DNA of 64,000 nt from Actinomadura viridilutea (lineage in GTDB: Bacteria > Actinomycetota > Actinomycetes > Streptosporangiales > Streptosporangiaceae): the NCBI GenBank assembly GCA_003001795.1, contig PVNI01000010.1, forward strand, positions 62,001-126,000, in the 5' to 3' direction. Within the stretch, counting starts at the first letter, position 1. Every line of letters begins with the position of its first letter. The translations under genes were made by a program, and so were the position numbers. Shown here piece after piece: positions 1-7,131 of this stretch. A model generated the notes under the pieces. It worked only from the letters and a program-made list of their open reading frames with translations, ran no database searches and was not told the DNA's origin.

Positions 1-130
1 CCAGCGCCACCGCCGCGGCGCCGTCGGCGGCCTCGCCCACCACCCGCATGTCCGGCTGCGAATCGATGATCATCCGGAATCCGGTACGGACCATGTCCTG
101 GTCGTCGGCGATCAGTACACGGATGGTCAC
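1..130 (-). CDS. NarL/LuxR-type response regulator, N-terminal fragment (runs off the window edge)
   Basis: Only the first 43 codons lie in the window. They start at a GTG at 128-130 and read as a receiver domain: VTIRVLIADDQDMVRTGFRM. This contains the acidic pair DD of the phosphorylation pocket, followed by the IIDSQPDMRVVGEAADG stretch typical of NarL/DegU receivers. The phospho-acceptor Asp and the DNA-binding domain are beyond the edge. The sensor kinase gene ends 20 nt upstream, so the two form a two-component operon. The target genes cannot be told from here. Confidence 0.9.
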   Translation of the reverse strand, partial: MTIRVLIADDQDMVRTGFRMIIDSQPDMRVVGEAADGAAAVAL

Positions 131-149
131 GGACCCGATTCTCGCAGCC

Positions 150-1349
150 TCAGCCGACGGGGAGCACGGCGACGACCTCCCAGCCTCCTTCGGGGCGGCG
201 CCCCGCGCGCATGCGCCCGCCCAGCGCCTCGACGCGTTCGGCCAGGCCGACCAGCCCGAACCCGCTGGACGGCAGCCGCCGCCCGCGTCCCTGGCCGTCG
301 TCGCGCACGCTGACCTCGACGCCGTCCGCGGCCCGGGTGATCCCGACCTCGACCTCCGTGGCGTCGGCGGCGTGCTTGCGGATGTTGGTGAGCGCCTCCT
401 GCACGATGCGGTGCACCGACGTGGCGATCTCGGGGGGCAGGCCGCCCAGGCCGGGGTCGACGGTCAGCTTGGCGGGCGGATCGGTGAACGCGGCGACCAG
501 CTCCTCGACCCGCGCCAGGTCGCCGACGGGGCGCGCGCTCGACTCCTCGCCTCCGCCCTCGTCGCGGGGCGCCGCGGGGCCGCCGTTCTGCGCGTCGCGC
601 AGCAGGCCGACGATGCGGCGCATGGAGGTCAGCGCCTCGGTGCCCGCCCGCTCGATCCCGGCGAAGGCCGCGTCGATCTGCTCGGGGGTCTGCACGGCCC
701 CCGACTGCGCCGCGAACCGGGCGGCCTGCGCCTGCACGACGATCCCGGTGATGTGGTGGGCGACGAAGTCGTGCAGGTCGCGGGCGAGCTCCAGGCGCTC
801 GTCGCGGCGCGCGTCGCGCAGCGCCCGGGCCCGCCGGGCGTCGAGCGCCCGCAGGTAGATCCCGAGGCCGACGGGGGCGGCGGCCAGCACGGCCAGCGGC
901 GCGGACAGCACCAGGCCCTCCCGCGGCGACAGCCGGAAGGCGAGCGTGACGATCGTCACGAGCACCGCCACGGTGGCCGCGACCAGCCGCTCGGACCGGG
1001 TGCGCCAGACCACCCGCAGCGTCAGCACCAGCAGCCCGCAGATCTCGATGAACATGCTGGGCTGGTGCATCTCGGCGCCGGTGACGCCCATCAGCACGGT
1101 GGTGTACGCCGACAGGCCGACGGCCGCCGCCGTCCAGACGGCGGCGCGCCGGCGGACCAGCGCCGCCAGGCCGACGACGGCGGCGAGGGCGATCAGCCAC
1201 AGGTCGAGCGGGCCGGCCACGGGTCTGACCTCGAGGAGGCACGCCAGCAGGAACAGCCCGCCGATCCCCGCGGCCGTCACGCGGATCAGGCAGCCGCCGA
1301 ACCAGTGGACGCGCTCCAGCCACGACCGCCCCGATCCCGGACCCCTCAT
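150..1349 (-). CDS. Sensor histidine kinase, DesK/NarL-associated HisKA_3 family
   Basis: A 399-residue membrane kinase. Residues about 20-170 hold roughly five hydrophobic segments with short loops and no large extracellular domain, so a membrane or intramembrane signal is likely. The dimerisation/phospho-acceptor helix has the HisKA_3 motif ELARDLHDFVAHHITG, with the phospho-histidine near residue 193. The ATP domain follows, with the N-box IVQEALTNIRKHA, G1 VRDDGQGRG and G2 GFGLVGLAERVEALGG. It ends 20 nt before the response-regulator start, and the pair should act together. The ATG at 1349 gives the usual family length; a GTG two codons upstream is possible. The ligand is unknown. Confidence 0.93.
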   Translation of the reverse strand: MRGPGSGRSWLERVHWFGGCLIRVTAAGIGGLFLLACLLEVRPVAGPLDLWLIALAAVVGLAALVRRRAAVWTAAAVGLSAYTTVLMGVTGAEMHQPSMFIEICGLLVLTLRVVWRTRSERLVAATVAVLVTIVTLAFRLSPREGLVLSAPLAVLAAAPVGLGIYLRALDARRARALRDARRDERLELARDLHDFVAHHITGIVVQAQAARFAAQSGAVQTPEQIDAAFAGIERAGTEALTSMRRIVGLLRDAQNGGPAAPRDEGGGEESSARPVGDLARVEELVAAFTDPPAKLTVDPGLGGLPPEIATSVHRIVQEALTNIRKHAADATEVEVGITRAADGVEVSVRDDGQGRGRRLPSSGFGLVGLAERVEALGGRMRAGRRPEGGWEVVAVLPVG

Positions 1350-1469
1350 GGGCACGCAGGGTACGACCTCGGCCGGACCCGCGGATCCACCATTCGGCCG
1401 ATAACGCCCGCGCACAGACCGCACCGGCGTGCGATGCGGCGGACGGCGCGGCTCCCGCACGCTGGAGCC

Positions 1470-1637
1470 ATGGACGCGGCGACCCTCATCTACCTGCCGG
1501 TGGCGGCGGCCTTCGCCGCCTTCGTCGTCTACGGCGGGATCGTCATGCCCGCCCGCGAGGTGGCCGAGTCGATGCGCCGCCGCAAGACGGCCCCGCGGGA
1601 CGCCGGCGCCGTCCGGGACGGGAAGACGGCGCCGTGA
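1470..1637 (+). CDS. Small single-pass membrane protein, unknown function
   Basis: A 55-residue ORF beginning MDAATLIYLPVAAAF. Residues 5-27 form one hydrophobic helix ending in YGGIVM. A charged, basic tail follows (MRRRKTAPRD, then DGKTAP). A GGAG sequence lies just ahead of the ATG but very close to it, so the start is not firm. It is divergent from the kinase gene, about 120 bp away. I recognise no family. The hydrophobic/basic layout looks like a small membrane-anchored protein, but the ORF could be spurious. Confidence 0.4.
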   Translation: MDAATLIYLPVAAAFAAFVVYGGIVMPAREVAESMRRRKTAPRDAGAVRDGKTAP

Positions 1638-1745
1638 CCCCCGGCCCGTCGCCTCGACGGACGCGACCCGGCCGACGAGACGCCGGAGGCCGACGCGGCG
1701 AGGAAAAGCGTGCGTGGAAGGGCCGGTCACGCGAAACTCGGACCC

Positions 1746-2570
1746 GTGACCGACTTCGCCTGGCTGGGACGGCCCCTCGACGCGCGGCATCTGTTCGCGC
1801 CCGAACGGCGTGCGCTCCTGGCCACGCTGCGAGGACTGGAACCGGCCGACTGGAGGCGCGAGGCCGTCCCCGGCTGGACGGTCAAGGACGTCGCCGCGCA
1901 TCTGCTCGGTGACGACTACGGGCGGCTCGCGCGCGACCGCGACGGCCGCCCGGACCCGTGGACCGCGCCCGCGCCCGGCGAGCGGTTCGCGGCGTTCGTC
2001 CACCGCGTCAACCAGCAGTGGGTGGACGCCGCCGACCTGCTCAGCACCCGGTCGCTCATCGAGACGCTGGAGATGACCGGGCGGCAGATCGCCGACTTGT
2101 GGCAGCGGTCCGACCCGCACGCCACGGGGCGGCCGGTGAGCTGGGCCGGCGCCGACCCCGCCCCGCTCTGGCTGGACTGCGCCCGCGACTACACCGAGTA
2201 CTGGGTGCACCGCCAGCAGATCCGGCTGGCCGTGCGCCTGGGCGACGAACGCCCGCCCGAGCCGGTGCTCGACGCCTTCATGCGGGCGCTGCCGCACACC
2301 CTGCGGGACGTCGCGGCGGACGAGGGCGCGCAGGTGCAGGTGCGCGTCGACGGCTCCGGCGCGTGGACGGCGACCGCGACCGCCGCGGGCTGGTCGCTCG
2401 CCCCGCCGCCCGCGCCGACGCCGACCGCCGTCGTCCGCCTCGATCCGGCCACCGCGTGGCGCCTGTGCGTGCGGATGATCGATCCCGCGGAGGCCGTCAC
2501 CCGGGCCCGGCTGGAGGGCGACACGCGGCTCGGCGCCGCCGCCTGCCGCATCCTGTCGATCATCCGCTGA
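1746..2570 (+). CDS. Maleylpyruvate isomerase / DinB-like family protein (mycothiol-dependent type N-terminal domain)
   Basis: A 274-residue protein of the actinobacterial maleylpyruvate-isomerase N-terminal family. The N-terminal four-helix part contains GWTVKDVAAHLLGDD, the HxxxD-type metal-binding motif shared with DinB folds. A second conserved His lies in DYTEYWVHRQQ near residue 158, where the third metal ligand is expected. Members use mycothiol or are uncharacterised thiol transferases, and the exact substrate cannot be read from sequence. I chose the GTG at 1746 because homologues begin with TDFAWLGRP. A GTG at 1710, preceded by AGGAAA, would add 12 residues and has the better ribosome-binding site. 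It stands alone between unrelated genes. Confidence 0.85.
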   Translation: MTDFAWLGRPLDARHLFAPERRALLATLRGLEPADWRREAVPGWTVKDVAAHLLGDDYGRLARDRDGRPDPWTAPAPGERFAAFVHRVNQQWVDAADLLSTRSLIETLEMTGRQIADLWQRSDPHATGRPVSWAGADPAPLWLDCARDYTEYWVHRQQIRLAVRLGDERPPEPVLDAFMRALPHTLRDVAADEGAQVQVRVDGSGAWTATATAAGWSLAPPPAPTPTAVVRLDPATAWRLCVRMIDPAEAVTRARLEGDTRLGAAACRILSIIR

Positions 2571-2755
2571 CGCCGCCCCCGCCCGTCTAACGCGTGTTCG
2601 AAAATGTCGGTGGCGGCGGATAGGTTCATGGCCGTCGGCCGGGTGGGCGGGAATGCCCGTCGAACCCGCGGTCTTTCCATGTACGTATCTCTGTGCAACT
2701 CCCGCTGGAGCGCGGCTTGCCCGACCCTCCGGGGCGACAGGAAGGGGTAGTGGCA

Positions 2756-2995
2756 GTGAGCGAGACGATCCGCACGTTCCATCTCACCCGCCCGTGGCTG
2801 TACGGCCCCGCCGAGCGCATCCTCATCGAGCCCTGGCTGACCTCGCTGACCGGCCTCGTTCTCAACGCCTACGCCGAGGTGGAGGAGTCCGACGCCGTCT
2901 CCGCGTCCGAAGGGGGCGGCACCGTTCGCGTCCTCGTTCCGACCCGCCTGCTGCGTCCGGAGGAATACGCCCTCATCGAGACCATGGCCGCCTGA
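2756..2995 (+). CDS. Small conserved-looking protein, unknown function
   Basis: A 79-residue protein beginning VSETIRTFHLTRPWLYGPAE. It is soluble and acidic, with a tail LLRPEEYALIETMAA. A strong purine-rich ribosome-binding site (GGAAGGGG, 2740-2747) lies about 9 nt ahead of the GTG at 2756. Another in-frame GTG at 2750 is closer. No motif is recognised. Codon third positions are strongly G/C, as expected for a real gene here. Confidence 0.6.
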   Translation: MSETIRTFHLTRPWLYGPAERILIEPWLTSLTGLVLNAYAEVEESDAVSASEGGGTVRVLVPTRLLRPEEYALIETMAA

Positions 2996-3076
2996 CATTG
3001 TTCGTCGTGTGAGACGAAGATCTCAGATTCTGAATGTGCGGCCTAAGGTAGGGCCTCCGGGACGAGAGGAGGCTCC

Positions 3077-3886
3077 ATGGCCGGACGAGGCGTCTACACG
3101 CACGGGCACCACCAGACGGTGCTGAGCTCCCACCGGTGGCGCACGGTCGAGAACTCGGCCGCCTACCTGGTGGACCACCTCCGGTCCGGGGCCCGCGTGC
3201 TGGACGTGGGCTGCGGCCCCGGCACGATCACCGTGGGGCTGGCCGAACGGGCGGCGCCCGGCCACGTCACCGGCCTGGACGCGTCCGAACAGGTGGTGAA
3301 GGACGCCCGGCGGTACGCCGCGGAACGAGGCATCGGCAACGTCACGTTCGTGACCGGGGACGTCTACGCGCTCGCCTTCCCCGACGGCGTGTTCGACGTC
3401 GTCCACGCCCACCAGGTGCTGCAGCATCTCGACGACCCGGTGCGCGCGCTGCGGGAGATGCGCCGGGTGTGCAGGCCCGGCGGCGTGGTGGCCGCGCGGG
3501 ACGCCGACTTCGGCGCCATGGCCTGGTACCCCGAGCCGCCCGACATGGACGCCTGGCTGCCCGTCTACTCCAAGGTGGCGCGCGGCAACGGCGGCGAGCC
3601 CGACGCCGGACGCCGCCTGGTGTCCTGGGCCCGGCAGGCGGGCTTCACCGACATCACCGCCACCTCCTCCAGCTGGTGCTTCTCCACCCCCGAGGAGCGC
3701 CGCTGGTGGAGCGAGTCGTGGGGCGGCCGGATGGTCCGCTCCTCGATCGCCGACACCGCGGTCTCCCGCGGCCATGCCACCCGGGACGAGCTGGACCGCA
3801 TCTACGCGGGCTGGCGGCAGTGGGCGGCCGCCGACGACGGCTGGTTCACCGTCACCCACGGCGAAATCGTCTGCCGCGTCCCCTGA
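3077..3886 (+). CDS. Class I SAM-dependent methyltransferase
   Basis: A 269-residue soluble methyltransferase. Motif I is VLDVGCGPGTIT (about residues 42-53), followed by the acidic end of strand 2 (VTGLDASEQVV), a motif II region FDVVHAHQVLQHLDDP, and post-motif CRPGGVVAARDADFGAM. This is the UbiE/Methyltransf_11-25 layout used on small molecules. The GAGAGGAGG ribosome-binding site 5-6 nt before the ATG fixes the start. The substrate is unknown. Neighbours give no pathway. Confidence 0.9.
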   Translation: MAGRGVYTHGHHQTVLSSHRWRTVENSAAYLVDHLRSGARVLDVGCGPGTITVGLAERAAPGHVTGLDASEQVVKDARRYAAERGIGNVTFVTGDVYALAFPDGVFDVVHAHQVLQHLDDPVRALREMRRVCRPGGVVAARDADFGAMAWYPEPPDMDAWLPVYSKVARGNGGEPDAGRRLVSWARQAGFTDITATSSSWCFSTPEERRWWSESWGGRMVRSSIADTAVSRGHATRDELDRIYAGWRQWAAADDGWFTVTHGEIVCRVP

Positions 3887-3937
3887 CCGCCACGCCCGGC
3901 CCCGACGGACCGCCTCGCGCGCCCCCTCGGCCGCCGC

Positions 3938-4954
3938 TCAGCCGACCAGGTCGCGCAGGGCGCGGAGGGTGGGCTCGTCGCGGACGCCCGCGATCAGCAG
4001 AGTGGTGACGGGGCTGTCGCGCCACAGCTGGAGGCGTTCCTTGATGCGGCCGATCGGACCGAGCAGGGAGACGGCGTCGGCGAGCTCGTCGGGGACGGCC
4101 TTGACCGCCTCGTCGCGGCGGCCGTCCAGGAAGAGCCGCTGGACGCGGGCGGCCTCCTCGGCGTAGCCGAGGCGGCCGATCAGGTCGAGGTGGAAGTTGC
4201 GGTCGCGGGCGCCCATGCCGCCGATGTAGAACGCCAGCGGGATCTTGGCGAGCTCCAGGGCGGCGGACAGGTCGTCGGTGACGATCGTGGCGACGGTCGC
4301 GGCGATCTCGAAGCCGGGCGGGCGCCCGGCCAGCGACGCGCCGAACAGCGGCTCGATCTTGGCGGGGTCGATGAACAGCGGCAGCCAGCCCTGGGCGAGC
4401 TCGGCGGCGAGCGCGACGTTCCGGGGGCCCTCGGCTCCGAGGTAGACGGGGATGTCGGGGCGCAGCGGGTGGACGATCGACTTCAGCGGCTTGCCGAGCC
4501 CGGTGCCGCCCGGGTACGGCAGCGGGTAGTGCGGGCCGGCGCTGGTCACCGGGGCTTCGCGGCGCCAGACCTGGCGCATGATGTCGATGTACTCGCGGGT
4601 GCGCGCCAGCGGTTTGGGGAAGGGGACCCCGTACCAGCCCTCCACGACCTGCGGTCCGGACGCGCCCACGCCGAGGATCAGCCGTCCCCCCGACAGGGCG
4701 TCGAGGGTGAGGGCGTGCATGGCGGTCGCCACCGGGGTGCGCGCCGACAGCTGCGCCACCGCGGTGCCCAGTTTGATGCGCGTGGTGCGGGCGGCGTACC
4801 ACGTCAGCGGGGTGAAGGCGTCCGAGCCGTAGGCCTCGGCGGTGAACACCGCGTAGTAGCCCAGCCGCTCGGCGGCCAGCACCGTCTCGGTCTGGTCGTC
4901 GGGGTCGCGCTGCCAGTAGCCGACGTTGAGGCCCAGCTTGAGGTCCGCGGTCAC
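3938..4954 (-). CDS. LLM-class F420-dependent oxidoreductase
   Basis: A 338-residue luciferase-like monooxygenase fold protein. The N-terminus LKLGLNVGYWQRDPDD and the stretch LSGGRLILGVGASGPQVVEGWYG (residues about 88-110) are typical of actinobacterial F420-dependent LLM enzymes. These use a TIM-barrel to bind F420 and reduce or oxidise an organic substrate. The GTG start has GGAGGG 6 nt upstream. A perfect palindrome matching the KstR operator consensus lies 31-49 nt before the start (see 4986-5003). A role in steroid or related lipid catabolism is therefore plausible. The mycobacterial homologue Rv3520c lies in the cholesterol gene region. The substrate itself is not predictable. Confidence 0.88.
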   Translation of the reverse strand: MTADLKLGLNVGYWQRDPDDQTETVLAAERLGYYAVFTAEAYGSDAFTPLTWYAARTTRIKLGTAVAQLSARTPVATAMHALTLDALSGGRLILGVGASGPQVVEGWYGVPFPKPLARTREYIDIMRQVWRREAPVTSAGPHYPLPYPGGTGLGKPLKSIVHPLRPDIPVYLGAEGPRNVALAAELAQGWLPLFIDPAKIEPLFGASLAGRPPGFEIAATVATIVTDDLSAALELAKIPLAFYIGGMGARDRNFHLDLIGRLGYAEEAARVQRLFLDGRRDEAVKAVPDELADAVSLLGPIGRIKERLQLWRDSPVTTLLIAGVRDEPTLRALRDLVG

Positions 4955-4985
4955 GAGGCACCCTCCGGAGATCGACGGCGCACAT

Positions 4986-5003
4986 ACTAGAACACGTTCT
5001 AGT
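4986..5003. promoter_or_regulatory. KstR-type operator palindrome
   Basis: The sequence ACTAGAACACGTTCTAGT is a perfect 8-bp inverted repeat around a 2-bp centre. Its inner 14 bases (4988-5001) satisfy the published mycobacterial KstR consensus TNNAACNNGTTNNA at every fixed position. It sits just upstream of the LLM oxidoreductase start on the minus strand, where a repressor would block transcription. KstR is a TetR-family repressor of sterol catabolism released by sterol-derived CoA thioesters. The assignment rests on motif match only. Confidence 0.65.
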
Positions 5004-5080
5004 CGGCGGGAAGGGCGGCGGCGTCCGCCGGCGCGGTCAGCGGCTCGGGGCAGGGCAGGCCGCCGACCGCGCCGAGGGGA

Positions 5081-5281
5081 TCATACGGAGCGTGCGGTGC
5101 GGACCAGGGCCCGCCAGCCGTCCGCCGAAAGGATCAGCGCCGGACCGGACGGGTCCTTGGAGTCGCGGACCGCGCGCAGACCGTGCGGAAGCGCCGCCAC
5201 TTCGACGCACTGGTCACCGCTTCCGCTGTATGTGGACTTGCGCCAAAGAGCGCGGGTGAGTTCGCGATGCAGGTTCTTCAC
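5081..5281 (-). CDS. DUF397 protein (partner of XRE/DUF5753 regulator)
   Basis: A 66-residue DUF397 protein with the hallmark WRKSTYSGSGDQCVEVA and RDSKDPSGPAL motifs. DUF397 proteins are small actinomycete proteins almost always encoded next to an XRE/DUF5753 regulator and thought to bind or modulate it. Streptomyces Scr1/Scr2 pairs are the studied examples. Here the GTG start overlaps the regulator stop codon by four bases (GTGA, 5278-5281), so the two are translationally coupled. Confidence 0.93.
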   Translation of the reverse strand: MKNLHRELTRALWRKSTYSGSGDQCVEVAALPHGLRAVRDSKDPSGPALILSADGWRALVRTARSV

Positions 5282-6120
5282 GGGCTGCTCCCTGCTGCCT
5301 CGATGATGAGGTGCGCGGAATCCTCGGGGGACAACGCCGCCTCGACGATGCGGTCGAAGCGACGCCTGTGTACGCCTGTTTCCTCTGCGCTTTCGACGTA
5401 AACGTCACCCATGGTGCCTTCGACGTAGGCGATATCGGGGTCGGCGGCGTCCGGGAAGGAAAGGATCGTGAAGCGTCCGTCCAGTCCCGCGTGCTCGCCC
5501 GCCCCGTACGGCAGCACCTGCACCGTCACCTTCGGGCGCTCGGCCATCGTGACCAGCTTCCTGAGCTGGGCGTTCATCACCGAAGGTCCGCCGATGGGGC
5601 GGTGCAGCACCGCCTCGTCCAGCACCACGTGCAGCAGGGGCGCGTCCTTGCGGTCGAGCAGCGCCTGCCGCGCCTTGCGCGCGGCGACGCGGCGTTCGAT
5701 CTCCACCGGGCCCGGCAGCATCCGCCCGGCGGTGATCACCGCGCGGGCGTAGTCCTCGGTCTGCAGCAGCCCGTGCACCAGCTGGGGGTCCCAGGTGTGG
5801 ATGGCGGACGCCTCGTCCTCCAACGCCACGTAGCTGCCCGTGAAGACGTCGGCGTAGGCGGTCCACCAGCCGCGCTGGCCCGCCTCGCGGGCCAGCGTCA
5901 TCAGGGCGTCCCGTTCCGGACTGGGCACCCCGTACAGCTCCAGCATCCGCGCGACGTCGCCGACCTTGGGCCTGGTCTGCGCCGTCTCCACGCGCGACAG
6001 CGTCGCGCGCGACCAGTTCAGCTGGTCCGCCACGTCCTGCAACGTGAGGCCCAGATTCTCGCGCAGGCGGCGAAGCTCCCGGGCCAGTCGACGACCTCGT
6101 ACGGTCGGCCGGTACGTCAT
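5278..6120 (-). CDS. XRE-family helix-turn-helix regulator with DUF5753 (Scr1-type)
   Basis: A 280-residue regulator. Residues about 15-70 form the XRE helix-turn-helix (LRENLGLTLQDVADQLNWSR, then ATLSRVETAQTRPK). The rest is the DUF5753 ligand/partner domain, recognisable by QVLPYGAGEHAGLDGRF and DIAYVEGTMGDVYVES. These proteins pair with DUF397 products and regulate development or secondary metabolism in Streptomyces. Some annotations call them toxin-antitoxin-like, without proof of toxicity. The divergent ATPase gene at 6318 completes a three-gene arrangement common in actinomycetes. Confidence 0.93.
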   Translation of the reverse strand: MTYRPTVRGRRLARELRRLRENLGLTLQDVADQLNWSRATLSRVETAQTRPKVGDVARMLELYGVPSPERDALMTLAREAGQRGWWTAYADVFTGSYVALEDEASAIHTWDPQLVHGLLQTEDYARAVITAGRMLPGPVEIERRVAARKARQALLDRKDAPLLHVVLDEAVLHRPIGGPSVMNAQLRKLVTMAERPKVTVQVLPYGAGEHAGLDGRFTILSFPDAADPDIAYVEGTMGDVYVESAEETGVHRRRFDRIVEAALSPEDSAHLIIEAAGSSP

Positions 6121-6317
6121 GACGGCAGAGTCTGGCGTTTCGGTCCGTACCTCTCAACGCGATTGGCGAACCCGGTAAGAGCAATCTCGCGAACGGTGTT
6201 GCGCGGATGAGATTCTCACGCGACGCTGCATGGAAGCGTAACCGCCAGGAGACCCACAGTAACGGGACGAGATGGCCGCGTAGTCCGCCGAGACTGTTCG
6301 ACCGCGGGGAGGGGCCC

Positions 6318-6815
6318 GTGCACACCTCGTCAGAACTCATCCATGACGCCGCTCCGCCGGGCGCGGCGCCCGTCGGTGGACCGGACGTCCGATCGGGCTG
6401 GGCCTGGACCTTGCCGCGCGGGCCGGAGTGCGCCCGCCGGGCCAGGACGCTGCTGGCCGACGCGCTGGCCGCGCTGGCCGTGCCGCCGGACGCGATCGCC
6501 GACGCCCGGGTCATGGTGAGCGAGCTGGCCACCAACGCCTACCAGCACGCCGCCGACCACGGACCGCACGAGCTGTGGCTGAGCGCCGACGAGGGCGGCG
6601 CCCGGCCGCCCGCCGAGGTGCGCTGCGCCGTGTTCGACGCCTTCGGCGACGCCACCCTGCCCGGCTACTCGTGGACGTCCGGCGACTGCGGCCGGGGCCT
6701 GAGCATCGTCGCCGAGCTGTCGCGCGGCCGCTGGGGCCTGCTGCGCACGTTCTCGCGTCTGGACACGCCCGTGCCGGGCAAGGCCGTGTGGTTCGCCGTG
6801 GCCGGCGCGTCCTGA
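6318..6815 (+). CDS. Anti-sigma-type serine kinase-like ATPase (HATPase_c_2)
   Basis: A 165-residue single-domain GHKL ATPase of the RsbW/SpoIIAB-like family that is expanded in actinomycetes. The N-box is ARVMVSELATNAYQHAADHG, and the G2 box is SGDCGRGLSIVAELSRGRWG. The usual DxGxG G1 box is weak (FDAFGDATLPG), so ATP binding may be altered. The GTG at 6318 follows GGGGAGGGG by a good distance. It lies divergently from the XRE/DUF397 pair with about 200 bp between, so shared control is likely. No sigma factor or anti-anti-sigma gene is adjacent. Confidence 0.87.
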   Translation: MHTSSELIHDAAPPGAAPVGGPDVRSGWAWTLPRGPECARRARTLLADALAALAVPPDAIADARVMVSELATNAYQHAADHGPHELWLSADEGGARPPAEVRCAVFDAFGDATLPGYSWTSGDCGRGLSIVAELSRGRWGLLRTFSRLDTPVPGKAVWFAVAGAS

Positions 6816-6907
6816 CCGCACCGGGCCCCGCGCGACGGCCCCGCGGGCCCGCCCGCATCGCACCCGGGTGGGCGCCACTTGGGCGGATGCGGGCGGTATG
6901 CCATGCT

Positions 6908-7092
6908 TTGCAGTCGACGGATGCGGAGGAACCCGGTGCGAATCCGGGGCTGTGCCCGCAACTGTGACCGGGGAGTTCGCCCCCACGGAAGGCCACGGCG
7001 ACGACGCTGGAAGGCCGGGGGAGCGGCGCCGTCCCTCACCGGGACGGTGCCGGAACGGTGATCCGGGAGCCAGGAGACTCCGGCCGTCGCAG
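6908..7092 (+). promoter_or_regulatory. Cobalamin riboswitch
   Basis: The core elements of the cobalamin aptamer are readable in order: GGTGCGAATCCGGGGCTGTG and CCCGCAACTGTGACC (about 6934-6970), a variable stem region, then the B12 box GAGCCAGGAGACTCCGG (about 7066-7083). It ends about 40 nt before the first gene of the cobalamin operon. In actinobacteria such elements shut off expression when adenosylcobalamin binds, usually by hiding the ribosome-binding site. The outer boundaries are estimated. It fills most of the 316-bp gap before the operon. Confidence 0.93.
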
Positions 7093-7131
7093 CTGACCGC
7101 CACGGGCGTGGACACCCGAGGGGAAGGATTG

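Noticed and set aside
48..1637. Long plus-strand open frames opposite the histidine kinase gene
   Set aside because: They are GC-bias shadows of the kinase gene, with His/Asp/Arg-rich nonsense and no motif. Only the last 55 codons (1470-1637) look like a possible gene.
5081..6120. XRE/DUF397 pair as a proven toxin-antitoxin system
   Set aside because: Some annotations use that label, but the sequence shows a regulator and a small partner without any toxin motif. I keep it as a regulatory pair.
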